Counted from the stretch's first letter, positions 36,459 to 47,189 are shown. The stretch: 64,000 bases of DNA from Prescottella defluvii (GCA_029690005.1 CP121458.1:4278001-4342000); one strand, 5' to 3'. Made by a program: numbers and translations. The notes: generated from the letters alone by a model not told the origin.

Positions 36459-37342
36459 TCAGGTTCCGTCACCCTCACCGGGCAACCCGACCATTGTGCC
36501 AGACGCCGCTCCATGCGTGGAAATCGGCGCCGGCGCGGCGTGCACGGTCCGCTCGAGCTCCTCCTCGGTGGCGGTGAGCGCGTGCTCCACGCTGGGCTTT
36601 CCCGCGACGAGGTCCTGCACGTAGATCTTCGCCCGGATCATCGGGCGCCGGAACCGTTTCTCCCGCTCGAGCGCGCGGCGCATCCTGCGGGGCTTCTTCA
36701 CGTAGCGCCAGCGCGCCCACGGCGCCCGGGCCGGCTGAGCCGGATCGCGCCGACCAGCAGGATCGGGAACACGAACAACCCGACCAGTCCCGTCCAGATC
36801 TTGCCCTTGAGGATCACGATTGCCGCCAAAGCCAGATTCGCGACCGCGAGGGCCACGATCGCCGCCCGGACCGCGAAGTGCGGATCCTTGCGGAACTCGG
36901 TGATGTCGAACAGTTCGAGTGGTTGGAACCCGAGCAACAGCAGACCGGTCACCGCGAGCGCGACGAAGACCGCGTCGACCGACGCCCGTCCCTGATCCTC
37001 CCAGTACACGTCCTTGAGATAGAAGATCAACGCGAACTCGTCGAGCACGAGCGCCGCGCCGATCCCGAAGAACATGGCCAGCACCGCGCCCGTGGTCTGC
37101 GTCGCCGTCTCTTGGACCGCGATCAAAGCGACCCCGGACGCGAACATCGTGACCACCCCGAACACGACGTGGTGGATGTGCTGGCCCCCAGGTGTGATGT
37201 TGCCGGGCCACCAGCGCACCTCGGCGCGGATCATCCGGACGCTGACGCGGATGAACAGGAACGCGAGCAGAAAGCCGATCAGGAAGAAGAGCAGCGGCAG
37301 ACGCCCGTTCGCGATGATCTCCCGATCGAGCCACTCGCGCAT
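36459..37342 (-). CDS. Integral membrane protein coupled to the FGE gene
   Basis: This protein of about 294 residues has six to seven hydrophobic segments (for example [71 protein letters not shown] and [17 protein letters not shown]). The loop [16 protein letters not shown] has a His cluster and the C-terminal tail is basic ([20 protein letters not shown]). No family name is certain. The frame breaks near 36733; one base restores [14 protein letters not shown]. The ATG overlaps the FGE stop (TGATG), so the two are translationally coupled. Confidence 0.7.
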
Positions 37343-38314
37343 CAGGACGGACCGGGAGCTCGGACGATGCAGCGGAAGCCGATGTGGCAGGTGGACGTCT
37401 CCTCCGTCTCCCCTGCCGCGCCGCGGGCCGGTACCGCAGGCAGTAGTTGGGCGCGCACAGGTGCGATCCGCCCTTGATGACCCGTCGCGCGTACACCTCG
37501 CCGTCGCGGGCCTCACCGACCTCGACACGCGGGTTCCGAGGGATACAGCACGACGACGTCGGCGCGACGTTCTTCCCGGAGGCGCTGTGATCGGCGGTGT
37601 GGAAGTCCGACGTCCACTCCCACACGTTGCCGGCCATGTCCACCAGGCCGTAGCCGTTGGGCCGATAGCTGCCGATCGGCGAAGTTCCGACGAACCCGTC
37701 GTCGACGAGGTTCTGCCACGGGAACTGGCCCTGCCAGGTGTTGGCCTGATGCATGCCACCGGGGGTGAAGTCGTCGCCCCAGACATAGGTCTTGCGGTCC
37801 AGGCCACCGCGGGCGGCGAACTCCCACTCGGCCTCGGTCGCCAGTTCCTTGCCCGCCCACGCCGCGTACGCGAGCGCGTCGGCGTACGAGACGTGGGTGA
37901 CGGGTGCCGCTCGCGGCCGCCGACATTGCTGTCGGGTCCCTCGGGGTGCCGCCAGTCCGCGCCGGGCACCCACGACCACCACTGCTGGTAGTCGTCGAGG
38001 GACACCGGGTGGTCGGGCGGGGTGAAGACCAGCGATCCGGGCACCAGCAGCGACGGGTCGGCGTCGGGGTAGTCCGCAGGGTCGGGCGCGGTCTCGGCGG
38101 TCGTGACGTGCCCGGTGTCCTTCACGAACCGGCGGAACTCGGCGACCGTCACCTGGTGGGTGTCCATCCAGAAGCCGTCGACGGTCACCTGGTGGACTGG
38201 TCGCTCCTCGGGATCAGAGTCCTCCGACCCCATCCAGAACGTGCCACCGGGGACCCACACCATGTTCTTCGGCGCACGGGACGAATCACTGCGCACGGAC
38301 GCGATCGGCTGCAT
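37342..38314 (-). CDS. Formylglycine-generating enzyme family protein with intact Cys pair
   Basis: FGE oxidises a Cys in the CxPxR motif of sulfatases to formylglycine. The fold is evident in [40 protein letters not shown] and [13 protein letters not shown]. The copper-binding catalytic pair is present in [20 protein letters not shown] (C-x4-C, as in aerobic actinobacterial FGEs), and CHIGFRCI closes the domain. About 324 residues. The frame breaks near 37908 and 37418, each mended by one base. The start is taken as ATG 38314; GTG 38332 is an alternative. No sulfatase lies in the window. It is coupled to a membrane protein gene. Confidence 0.88.
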
Positions 38315-38423
38315 GGATCCTGAGTGTTCCACCTGTCACACCCGCATGAAAGCCGGAGCAGCGCCGGCGTTTCACCCGAAACGGGTGGGGACGGCGACCG
38401 GAGGTACCGACGACATTCGTTTC

Positions 38424-39094
38424 ATGGGTACCGCAATCGGGGACGTTCTCCCCTCGCGATCGGCGTCGCAGTCAGCCCGATCCCGATCATCGCGACGATC
38501 CTGATGCTGCTCACGCCGCGGGCCGGGAGCACCGCGACGGCCTTCCTCGCCGGGTGGGTGCTGGGGATCGCCGTCGCCTACGCGATCTTCGTGGTCGTCG
38601 GCAGCGCCATCGATCTGTCCACCGACTCGGACGGCAACGCCGTCACCGCGACGATTCGCCTCGTGCTCGGCCTGCTGATGCTCGGCCTGACCGCCAAACA
38701 GTGGCGCGGCCGACCGGCGCCGGGCGAGGAGCCGACGATGCCGGCGTGGCTGTCGGCGATGGACAAGGTCACGCCCGTGAAGGCCGTCGCGCTCGGGTTC
38801 GCCCTGTCCGCGGTGAACCCGAAGAACCTGCTGATGATCGTCGGGGCCGCGGTCGCGGTCTCGCAGCTCGCCCTCAGCGCCGGGTCGATCGTCGTCGTGG
38901 GAATCGTGTTCACGGTGCTCGCGGCGAGCACCGTCGCCGTGCCGGTCATCGGCTACTTCACTATGCGCGAGCGGGCGACGTCGTGGCTCAGCGGGCTCAA
39001 GACCTGGCTGACCGCGAACAACGCCGCGGTGATGTCGGTACTGCTCCTCGTGATCGGCGTGTCGCTGATCGGCAAGGGCATCGGCGGCTACTGA
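38424..39094 (+). CDS. GAP-family (LysE-like) membrane protein
   Basis: This six-helix membrane protein of about 223 residues is of the LysE/GAP type (mycobacterial Sap homologues act in sulfolipid or glycopeptidolipid export). It begins with VLPLAIGVAVSPIPIIATIL after one missing base near 38453. MLLTPRAGSTATAFLAGWVL, LSAVNPKNLLMIVGAAVAVS and ITVVIGY-like segments follow. The NPKN motif is typical. The terminal helix is SVLLLVIGVSLIGKGIGGY. It is divergent from the FGE gene and convergent with tex across a long terminator. The substrate is unknown. Confidence 0.78.
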
Positions 39095-39106
39095 CGGATA
39101 CCGACG

Positions 39107-39144
39107 CCGACGGGCGTCCCTGCCGGAGCCGGGACGCCCGTCGG
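39107..39144. terminator. Bidirectional terminator between GAP gene and tex
   Basis: CCGACGGGCGTCCC and GGGACGCCCGTCGG form a 14-bp perfect stem with a 10-base loop in the 55-base space between the convergent genes. Confidence 0.85.
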
Positions 39145-39149
39145 ATCGG

Positions 39150-41494
39150 TCACTTTCCGAAGCCCGCCTTGCGGAGCGCGTCGGCCATGGATCCGCTCGC
39201 CGGACGCGAATCGGACCGCCGGTCCCGGCCCTGCCCGCCCTGACGCTGGCCGCCCTGCCGCTGGCCACCCTGACGTTGACCGCCGCCCTGGCCGTTCGGC
39301 CGGGGTCCGCGTCCGCCCTGGCCGCCCTTCCCGCTCGCGCCCGCGCCGACCTCGTCGTCCAGGCGCAGCGTCAGCCCGATCCGCTGACGTTCGACGTCGA
39401 CCTCGAGCACCTTGACCTTGACGACGTCGCCGGACTTGACCACCTCGCGGGGGTCGCTGACGAAGGTGCGCGACATCGCCGACACGTGGACCAGGCCGTC
39501 CTGGTGGACGCCCACGTCAACGAACGCGCCGAACGCCGCGACGTTGGTGACGACGCCCTCGAGCACCATGCCGTGCTTCAGGTCCCCGACCTTCTCGACT
39601 CCGGCCGCGAACGTCGCGGTCTTGAACTCCGGACGCGGGTCACGGCCCGGCTTGTCCAGCTCGGCGATGATGTCGGTGACCGTCGGCAGGCCGAACTTCT
39701 CGTCGACGAAATCGGCCGGCCTCACCTTCTGCAGGACGGCGGTGTTACCGATCAGCTCACCCACCCCGCCCCGGAGGACTGCACGATCCGGCGCACCACC
39801 GGGTACGCCTCGGGGTGGACGGCGGACGCGTCGAGCGGATCGTCGCCGTTCGGGATGCGCAGGAAGCCGGCGCACTGCTCGAAGGCCTTCGGCCCGAGCC
39901 GCGGCACGTCCTTGAGTCCCTTCCGGCTGCGGAACGGACCGTTCTGGTCGCGGTACGCGACGATGCTCTCGGCGAGCGAGCCGGCGATGCCTGACACCCG
40001 CGACAGCAGCGGCACCGACGCGGTGTTGACGTCCACGCCGACCGCGTTCACGGCATCCTCGACGACCGCACCGAGCGAGCGCGCGAGCATCGACTCGGAC
40101 ACGTCGTGCTGGTACTGGCCGACACCGATCGACTTGGGGTCGATCTTCACCAGCTCGGCGAGCGGATCCTGCAGGCGGCGCGCGATCGAGACCGCGCCGC
40201 GGATCGAGACGTCGAGGTCGGGCAGCTCCTGCGACGCGTAGGCCGACGCCGAGTACACCGAAGCCCCGGCCTCGGACACCATGACCTTCGTCAGCCCCGC
40301 CTCGGGGAACTTCGAGATCAGTTCAGTGGCAAGCGCATCCGTCTCGCGCGACGCGGTGCCGTTGCCGATGGCGACGAGTTCGACGCCGTGCTTGACCGCG
40401 AGAGCGGCGAGCGTCGCGAGCGACTGGTCCCACTTGTTGTGCGGCTGGTGCGGATAGATCGTGTCGTGCGCGACGACCTTGCCAGTGGCGTCGACGACCG
40501 CGACCTTGGTGCCGGTGCGGAAGCCCGGGTCCAGGCCCATCGTGGCGCGGGTGCCCGCGGGCGCCGCGAGCAGCAGGTCCTTGAGGTTGGCCGCGAACAC
40601 GTCGACGGCGTCCTTCTCGGCGGACTGGCGCAGCCGCATGCGGGTGTCGATGCCGAGCGTGATGAGCATCTTGGTCTTCCACGCCCAGCGGACGGTGTCG
40701 AGCAGCCAGCGGTCGGCCGGACGGCCGCGGTCCGCGATGTCGAACCGGTTCGCGATCCGGCCCTCGTACACGCTGGTCTGACCCAGTTCGAGCGGCTCGC
40801 GGTCGGATGCCAGGGTCAGCGACAGCACCTCTTCCTTCTCCCCGCGGAACATCGCGAGGATCCGGTGCGACGGCAGCTTCTCGAACGGCTCGGAGAACTC
40901 GAAGTAGTCGGAGAATTTGGCGCCCTCGGTCTCCTTGCCCTTCCGGACGGTGGACTCGACCTGGCCGCGCGTCCACATCAGCTCGCGCAGTTCACCGACC
41001 AGGTCGGCGTCCTCGGCAAACCGCTCGACCAGGATCGCGCGTGCACCCTCGAGCTGCTCGGCGGTGTAGCCGGCGGGATCGACGGTCGGGTCGCCGATCA
41101 GCGCGTCCGCGACCGGCTCGTGTCCGGCCTCCCGCGCGATCTGCGCCTTGGTCCGCCGCTTCGGCTTGTACGGCAGGTAGATGTCCTCGAGCCGCGCCTT
41201 GGTGTCGGCGACCATGATCTGCTGCTCGAGCTGGGCGTCGAGCTTGTCCTGCGAGCGGATCGACTCCAGGATCGCGACGCGGCGCTCGTCGAGCTCGCGC
41301 AGGTACCGCAGCCGTTCCTCGAGCTGACGCAGCTGAGCGTCGTCGAGGGCGCCCGTGACCTCCTTGCGGTAGCGGGCGATGAACGGGACCGTGGCGCCGC
41401 CGTCCAGGAGGTCGACGGCCGCGGCGACCTGCCCCTCCCGTACGTCGAGCTCGTCGGCGATGCGCTGGTTCACGGATTTGAGAGCAGTGGTCAC
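39150..41494 (-). CDS. tex: Tex family RNA-binding transcription factor
   Basis: Tex is a large cytoplasmic nucleic-acid-binding protein related to Spt6. The N-terminal domain ([36 protein letters not shown]), YqgF-like core ([38 protein letters not shown]), HhH region ([39 protein letters not shown]) and S1 domain ([20 protein letters not shown]) are all present. The tail carries a Gly/Gln/Arg repeat ([16 protein letters not shown]). The frame breaks at about 39772; one G joins RIVQSSG to [12 protein letters not shown]. About 782 residues. GTG start at 41494. Confidence 0.93.
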
Positions 41495-41567
41495 GGCGAA
41501 CGACCCTACCGCTACCCTGTCGGGGGCGTCGGTAATGAGGACGGCGAACGATGCGGTGGAGGATCCA

Positions 41568-42509
41568 GTGGCGGGACGAGTGCGACGCCTTGCCGTCGCG
41601 TGCCTCGCCGTCACCGCGATCACTGCCTGCGCGACACCGTTCGACGACGGGACGACGCCCGACAGCCGACGCGCCAACAAGGCCGACAACTCGACGGTCG
41701 CGGCCGCGCCGCTCACCGTCGAGGGGCGGATCACCCAGTCCGTCGTGGACGCCGCCAACCGTGGCGCGGACGTCACCATCGCACTGCTCGACCGACAGGA
41801 CGGACACTACGAATCGTTCGCGGATGCGACCCCGTTCGCGACCGCGTCGGTCGCGAAACTGTTCATCGCGGACGACCTCTTCTACCGCGAGACGACTGCG
41901 GAACTGGCGCTCGGCGACGACGAGCACGCCCTCGTGGCGCGGATGCTCGAGTACTCCGACGACGACGCCGCCAACGAGCTGTGGGACGAGTACGGCACCT
42001 CGGACATGATCGTCGACGTGGTGTCGCGCTACGGGCTCGCGGACACGTCCGTTCCGTACGACGACCACTGGTGGAACACCATGACGACCGGACGGGACCT
42101 CGTCGACTACTACTCGGCCGTGCTCGACGGCCGCGGCGGCCTCGACGCGGCGCACCGCGACGAGATGATGACCTACCTGCGCGCGTCGAGCCCGACCGCC
42201 GCGGACGGCTACGACCAGAGTTTCGGGATCCCCGCGGGCCTGCCCGACGAGACGGAGATCGCCGTCAAGCAGGGCTGGATGTGCTGCATCGACGATCGGT
42301 GGACGCACCTGTCGACCGGTGTGATCGGGCCCGACGACCGCTACGTGCTGGTGCTCGTCTCCCGCGAGAGCCTCGACTACGGGGACAGTGACGCCGAGTA
42401 CCCGGATACGTCTCTCACTGCGGCGGTCGACGACGTCAGCGCTGCCCACGCCCGCGAGACGATCACAGACGTCGTGCGAACGGTATTCCCGCAGAAGCGA
42501 ATCGACTAG
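41568..42509 (+). CDS. lppW: LppW-like lipoprotein, beta-lactamase/serine-hydrolase fold
   Basis: A lipoprotein signal (RVRRLAVACLAVTAITAC, lipobox ITAC) is followed by a beta-lactamase-like domain: TASVAKLFIADDL contains the SxxK motif (SVAK), YSDDDAANELWDEYG a possible second motif, and AVKQGWMCCIDDRW the K(T/S)G-like strand (KQG). About 314 residues, matching mycobacterial LppW (Rv2905), which has the same neighbours rplS/lepB and trmD. GTG 41568 is chosen because GGAGGATCC lies just upstream and gives a short basic n-region. Activity is unproven. The frame is intact and the gene is divergent from tex. Confidence 0.82.
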   Translation: MAGRVRRLAVACLAVTAITACATPFDDGTTPDSRRANKADNSTVAAAPLTVEGRITQSVVDAANRGADVTIALLDRQDGHYESFADATPFATASVAKLFIADDLFYRETTAELALGDDEHALVARMLEYSDDDAANELWDEYGTSDMIVDVVSRYGLADTSVPYDDHWWNTMTTGRDLVDYYSAVLDGRGGLDAAHRDEMMTYLRASSPTAADGYDQSFGIPAGLPDETEIAVKQGWMCCIDDRWTHLSTGVIGPDDRYVLVLVSRESLDYGDSDAEYPDTSLTAAVDDVSAAHARETITDVVRTVFPQKRID

Positions 42510-42535
42510 GCCGCGACACCTCTTTCATGGGTGTC

Positions 42536-43189
42536 TCACGCGTCGAGCCCAGTCGGCAGGCCGGCGTTGTAGAGCGAAAGCACGTCTGTCGTGCCACGAA
42601 GCGCGTCGACGACGCAGTGAGCCGGCGACGCGTACACGTGTGGGTAGTCGACCTCACCGAGCGACGGATCGACCCTCCAGGCAAGCCTTTCCGCATCGAG
42701 CGAGAATTCCGCGTGGATACCTGCCTTGTTGCCGCGTGGATCCTGGCGATGCCAGCCTCCTTCGAGATGGATCGCGACCAGCCCGTGCAGGACGTGGCCG
42801 TCGTCGTGCACGAGGCGTTGGTAGCAGAGTCCGGTCGGGACCCCTTCGGATCGCAACAGTGCGGCCAGCAGGTGCGACTTTGCATAGCAGAGCCCCACGC
42901 GCTCTTCGAGAACGTCGTTCGCAGTCAGAGTCACCCGGGAGTCCTGGACGTCGTACGAGTGATCGACCCGGTCGCGCACCCATTCGAACGCAGCCTTTGC
43001 GAACGGCGCGTCACCACCCGTTCGCTCCCGCAATCGACGCGCCAGCAAACGGACATCCGACGACTGCGCCTGGATGATTCCGTCGTCTCCGAGATAGGTA
43101 TCGGGGGCCGCTGCTTCCAGTGCAAGACAGGGGTTCGCCACAGCCGGAACTGTAGAGCTCGCGGTCTCCTGGCGCATCAGGATTTCCAC
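42536..43189 (-). CDS. Transglutaminase-like superfamily protein
   Basis: A cysteine-protease-fold protein of 217 residues with the transglutaminase triad: Cys in ERVGLCYAKSHLLAALLRS, His in DGHVLHGLVAIHLEGGWHRQ and Asp in DPRGNKAG. The preceding WVRDRVDHSYDVQDSRVTLT is also characteristic. No signal peptide or membrane segment, so it is cytoplasmic. Members act as peptidases or amidases; the substrate here is unknown. It lies between lppW (convergent) and an amine oxidase gene on the same strand. The frame is intact. ATG 43189 or 43177 could be the start. Confidence 0.78.
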   Translation of the reverse strand: MEILMRQETASSTVPAVANPCLALEAAAPDTYLGDDGIIQAQSSDVRLLARRLRERTGGDAPFAKAAFEWVRDRVDHSYDVQDSRVTLTANDVLEERVGLCYAKSHLLAALLRSEGVPTGLCYQRLVHDDGHVLHGLVAIHLEGGWHRQDPRGNKAGIHAEFSLDAERLAWRVDPSLGEVDYPHVYASPAHCVVDALRGTTDVLSLYNAGLPTGLDA

Positions 43190-43217
43190 ACGGGAGGCAC
43201 ACTCCCGTGCGCCCTTG

Positions 43218-44461
43218 CTAGCTGCGCCCGGCGCCGACCAGGTCGTCGGCGGCGATGACCTCCCGCGCCGCCCGCTCCCCCGACCGCACCGCCCCGTCGA
43301 TCCACCCGCACATCACGGCCGAGCTCTCGGTGCCCGCCCAGTGGATGCGGCCACAGGGCGCGCGCAGGGCGGGCCCGAACTCGGTGAGCACCCCGGTCGG
43401 CGCGTGGCCGAGCATGCCGCCGCCGGAGTACCGCTCGGCGCTCCAGTCCTGCTCGACGACGTCGATCGGCGCCGCCGCAGCGGTGCCGGCGTCGATCGTG
43501 ACCATCGCCGCCGATCCCGGTGCGGCGGACTGGCCCGACAGCCCGTCGGCGCGCCAGAACGGCTCGTCGTAGAGCACCGAGATCTTGCGGATCGCGCCGC
43601 TCGGCATCCGCTGGTGCAGGAACGTCCGATCGACCGGCAGCGGCTCGTAGCGGATCTGCGCGGCGACCGCGAGCGGCACCGTGACGATCACCCGCCGGGC
43701 ACGGACCGTCAGTTGATCGGTCGTGGCGGTGACGCCCCCGTCGTCCTGCGCGATCGTGCGCACCGGCTGCGAGAGGTGGACGGATCGGCCCAGCTCGGCC
43801 GCCATCGGCCGGTAGATCGCCCCATCCCGCCGACCGGACGCGAATCCTGCGCCGCGTCCTTGACGCCCAGCACGAAGCCCGGTCCACCGCCTGACGCCAT
43901 CTGGTACAGCACGAACAGGAACGACACCTCCGACGCCGCCGACGTGTAGCAACCGGCGATCGCCATCTCGAGCAGTTCGTGCGCGGGCTTGGAGAGCACG
44001 TTGTCGTCGAGCCACTTCGCGAGGGTGATCCGATCCCACTCGGCGGCGTGCTTCGCCTCCCACGGCGCGTCCAGCGGGATCGACTTGCACAGCTCCCCGA
44101 GTTCGAGGAACACCGTGCCCAGGTTCGCGACCGCCCAGGGGCTCATCGTCATCGGGATCGTGCCCTGGTACCGGTACTTCTTGCCGTCGACCATCATCAT
44201 CGCGTCGCCGTCGGTGTACTGCTTGTAGCTCGGCACCCCGAACTCGCTCATCAGCGCATGGATCCGGTCCTGGCCGGGGCCGATCCAGGCGCCGCCGCGG
44301 TCGATCCACACGCCGTCGTCGCGGGTCTCGGTGAACGTGCGGCCGCCGAGTCGGTCACGAGCCTCGAGCACGGTGACGGAGCGGCCCGCCTGTTTCAGTC
44401 GCAGAGCGGCAGTCAGCCCCGCGAATCCGGTCCCCACGACGCAATAGTCGACATCGGTCAT
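43218..44461 (-). CDS. Flavin-dependent monoamine oxidase family protein
   Basis: This FAD amine oxidase of about 415 residues has the Rossmann motif CVVGTGFAGLTAALRLKQAG, then VLEARDRLGGRTFTE and IDRGGAWIGPGQDRI. The C-terminal FAD motif is GRIHWAGTESSAVMCGWIDG. It would oxidise an amine to an aldehyde with H2O2 and ammonia; the substrate is open. The frame breaks near 43826 (SRPVGGM then GAIYRPMAAELG), mended by one G. The ATG at 44461 is chosen over GTG 44464. It stands alone between trmD and the transglutaminase-like gene. Confidence 0.88.
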
Positions 44462-44528
44462 CACAGGTCACCTCGAGTTCCTGCCTACTCGGGCGACCCG
44501 CGCCGGGTCAAAGGTCGGTGAGAACCGA

Positions 44529-45226
44529 TCAGGAAAGGAGATCCGGCCGACGCTCGGCCGTGCGCTGGAGCGACTGCGCCCGCCGCCAGGCCGCGACCTT
44601 CGCGTGATCGCCGGACAGCAGCACCGGCGGCACGTCGAGTCCGCGCCAACTGACCGGGCGCGTGTAACTGGGCCCCTCCAGGAGCCCGTCGGAGAACGAA
44701 TCCTCCTGGTGGGACTGCTGATTGCCGAGCACACCCGGCAGGAGACGGACGACGGCCTCGACCATGACCAGTACCGCGGCCTCGCCGCCGATCAGCACGT
44801 AGTCGCCGATGGAAACCTCTTCGACCCGCACCCGGCGGACGCATCCTCGAACACCCGCTGGTCGATGCCCTCGTAGCGGCCGCACGCGAAGACCAGGTGC
44901 TTCTCCTCGGCCCAGCGGTGCGCGGTGGCCTGCGTGAACGGCACACCCGCGGGAGTGGGGACGACCAGGAGGGCCTCGGAATCAGGGTCACCGTTGTCGT
45001 CGGTGAGAACCTCGTCGAGCGCGTCGCCCCACACCGTGGGCTTCATGACCATGCCCGGCCCACCGCCGTACGGGGAATCGTCGACGGCCTTGTGGACATC
45101 GTGAGTCCAGCGGCGCAGATCGTGGACGCCGACGGAGATGAGTCCCTTGTCGATCGCCTTGCCGAGCAGTGCGGCCCGGAGCGGCTCGAGGTACTCGGGG
45201 AAGATCGTGACTACGTCGAGACGCAC
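44529..45226 (-). CDS. trmD: tRNA (guanine-N1)-methyltransferase TrmD
   Basis: TrmD makes m1G37 in tRNA. The knotted SPOUT fold is recognised by [54 protein letters not shown] and [20 protein letters not shown]; the last two are the SAM-binding knot. The end [20 protein letters not shown] is typical. The frame breaks near 44846 (EDAS then RVRVEEV), restored by one C. About 232 residues. GTG start 11 bases after the rimM stop, so it is the last gene of rpsP-khpA-rimM-trmD. Confidence 0.95.
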
Positions 45227-45236
45227 GGTGGTTCGG

Positions 45237-45802
45237 TCACTCCTCGTTGGAGCTGTCCCCGAAATTCGGATCCAGCAAGCCTTCCGGCGGGTCGATCTCG
45301 ATGACGCCGTCGGCGACGGACACGGTCGGCACAATCGCCGTCACGAACGGCACCAGAACCTCGCCCGACGTCTGCCCCTCCGGTCGGATGGACAGCAATT
45401 CTCCTGCGGCAGAATGCAATACCTCGATCACGGTGCCGACCGGTTCGCCGGCGTCGGGGCGTCCGGCCGCCATCCGCACGGCCAGGCCCTCGAGCTCGTG
45501 ATCGTAGAACTCGTCCGGATCGTCGGACGGAGCGAGATCGGCGGTGTCGATGAGGAACAACATGCCGCGCATGCCGTCCGCGGTGGTGCGGTCGGTGACA
45601 CCGCGCAGGCGCAGCAGAAGCCGCCGGAATGCTCCCGGCGGCTTCCACCAGCGAACGTGTGCAGCTTGTTCTCGCGCGGCTTGCGGCCACGCAGCTCGGT
45701 ACCGACGGCGAAGCGCTCCTCGGGTTCGTCGGTGCGAACCTCGACGACCAGTTCTCCCTTGATGCCGTGCGACTTGGCGATGCGGCCTACGACGAGTTCC
45801 AC
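45237..45802 (-). CDS. rimM: 16S rRNA processing protein RimM
   Basis: RimM binds S19 and helps mature the 30S head. The N-terminal beta barrel is [20 protein letters not shown] and [20 protein letters not shown]. After a frame break near 45652, [20 protein letters not shown] and [11 protein letters not shown] follow. The PRC-barrel domain has [40 protein letters not shown] and [14 protein letters not shown]. About 188 residues. GTG start 8 bases after khpA. Confidence 0.93.
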
Positions 45803-45809
45803 TGCGGAC

Positions 45810-46053
45810 TTACAGGTCGGTGTCGACGACGTCGACGCGGATCCCACGGCCCCCGATACCGGAGACGAGGGTCCGCAGGGCGGTCGCGGTGCTGACCACC
45901 GCGACCGATCACCTTCCCGAGATCGTCGGGGTGCACATGCACCTCGACGGTGCGCCCCCGACGCCCCGTGATCAGCTCGACGCGAACGTCGTCGGGGTTG
46001 GCGACGATCCCACGGACGAGATGCTCGACGGCATCGGCGACAACGGCGCTCAT
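45810..46053 (-). CDS. khpA: KH-domain RNA-binding protein KhpA
   Basis: A single KH domain of 80 residues: [36 protein letters not shown] (the GxxG loop) and, after one missing base near 45892, [20 protein letters not shown]. KhpA proteins bind RNA, often with KhpB/Jag. The start overlaps the rpsP stop (TAATG). Its place between rpsP and rimM is standard in Gram-positives. Confidence 0.92.
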
Positions 46054-46506
46054 TACTCGGCAGCCTCGGTGGACTCGGCGTCAGCCGCGGGAGCCTCGGC
46101 CTCGGCGGCCTCTTCCTTCGCAGCCTTCTTCTTCGGGCGTGATGGCCTCGGAAACCGGCTCGTTCTCGGCCTGCGCCAGCGCAGCCTGGAACAGCTCCAG
46201 CTTGGACGGCTTGGGCTCCTTGACCTTCAGGGTGCCCTCGGCGCCCGGCAGGCCCTTGAACTTCTGCCAGTCACCGGTGATCTTCAGCAGGTTCTCGACC
46301 GGCTCGGTCGGCTGCGCGCCGACACCCAGCCAGTACTGAGCGCGCTCCGAATCGATCTCGATCAGCGACGGCTCTTCCTTCGGGTGGTACTTGCCGATGG
46401 TCTCGATCGCACGGCCGTTGCGGCGGGTGCGAGAGTCCGCGACGATGATCCGGTACTGCGGGTTGCGGATCTTGCCGAGGCGGGTGAGCTTGATCTTGAC
46501 AGCCAT
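46053..46506 (-). CDS. rpsP: 30S ribosomal protein S16
   Basis: S16 starts [20 protein letters not shown] and has [20 protein letters not shown] and [20 protein letters not shown]. The actinobacterial C-terminal extension is read as [19 protein letters not shown] after a frame change near 46136 (one extra or two missing bases at the GAAGAAGAAG stretch). About 150 residues. It is the first gene of the rpsP-khpA-rimM-trmD operon. The 266 bases upstream hold the promoter region shared with the divergent gene at 46773; no hexamers could be fixed. Confidence 0.94.
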
Positions 46507-46772
46507 GAGCTGCGTTTCTCCTTCAGTGCGCACATCAGTGCACACGTGTCACGTGCAATTCGGCGACCCACCAGGTCGGTGAGTCCGGTTTTGCCTCTCT
46601 CCTGTGACCGTCGCGCGGTACGTAACCGGATGCGACGAACAGCGGTTCATTCTGCCAGACGACCCGCACGGAACGGAAACGCAGGCCGTGACCCCGTTCA
46701 CGTGCAGGTCCGGTGACCAGAACCACCCGGCACTCCTACGGCGACCCTTCCCACCTCGGGTACCGTCGATAT

Positions 46773-47189
46773 GTGGCCCGAACCAGTCGAAAGAGCCGAC
46801 CAGCGCTGATCCTGCTGGTCGTCGTCGCTGCCGCCGGGTGCCTGGCGCTCGGGTGGTGGCAATGGACACGATTCGAGTCCGTGGGCGGCACCGGCCAGAA
46901 CCTCGGATACGCGTTCCAGTGGCCGCTCTTCGCGGCGTTCGTCGTCTACGCCTACCGGCGGTTCGTCCAGCTCGAGGACGGCCGCGACGAGACCGCGGCC
47001 GACGGCTCGGCCGACAGTGCCGCGAACGACCAGCCGACCGAGGTCCCCGAAGGTCTGCTTCCGGAACGCCCGAAGGCGGAATCGGTGAGCGCAGCGGATA
47101 TCGACGACCCCGAGGCGCGACAGATGCTCGAGTACAACGATTACCTCGCCGAGCTCTCCGCTCGCGAGCCCGATAGGAGCGACAAGTGA
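46773..47189 (+). CDS. LprD-like small membrane/lipoprotein
   Basis: A basic start (ARTSRKSRPA) precedes a hydrophobic helix (LILLVVVAAAGCLALGWWQW) containing a lipobox-like AAGC; a second hydrophobic segment is WPLFAAFVVYAYRR. The C-terminal half is acidic and probably cytoplasmic (PTEVPEGLLPERPKAESVSA, ARQMLEYNDYLAELSAREPD). The layout matches M. tuberculosis LprD (Rv1343c), which likewise lies beside a DUF3817 gene. With two membrane passes a true lipoprotein is doubtful. The GTG at 46773 gives the compact start. The frame is intact. Confidence 0.7.
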   Translation: MARTSRKSRPALILLVVVAAAGCLALGWWQWTRFESVGGTGQNLGYAFQWPLFAAFVVYAYRRFVQLEDGRDETAADGSADSAANDQPTEVPEGLLPERPKAESVSAADIDDPEARQMLEYNDYLAELSAREPDRSDK

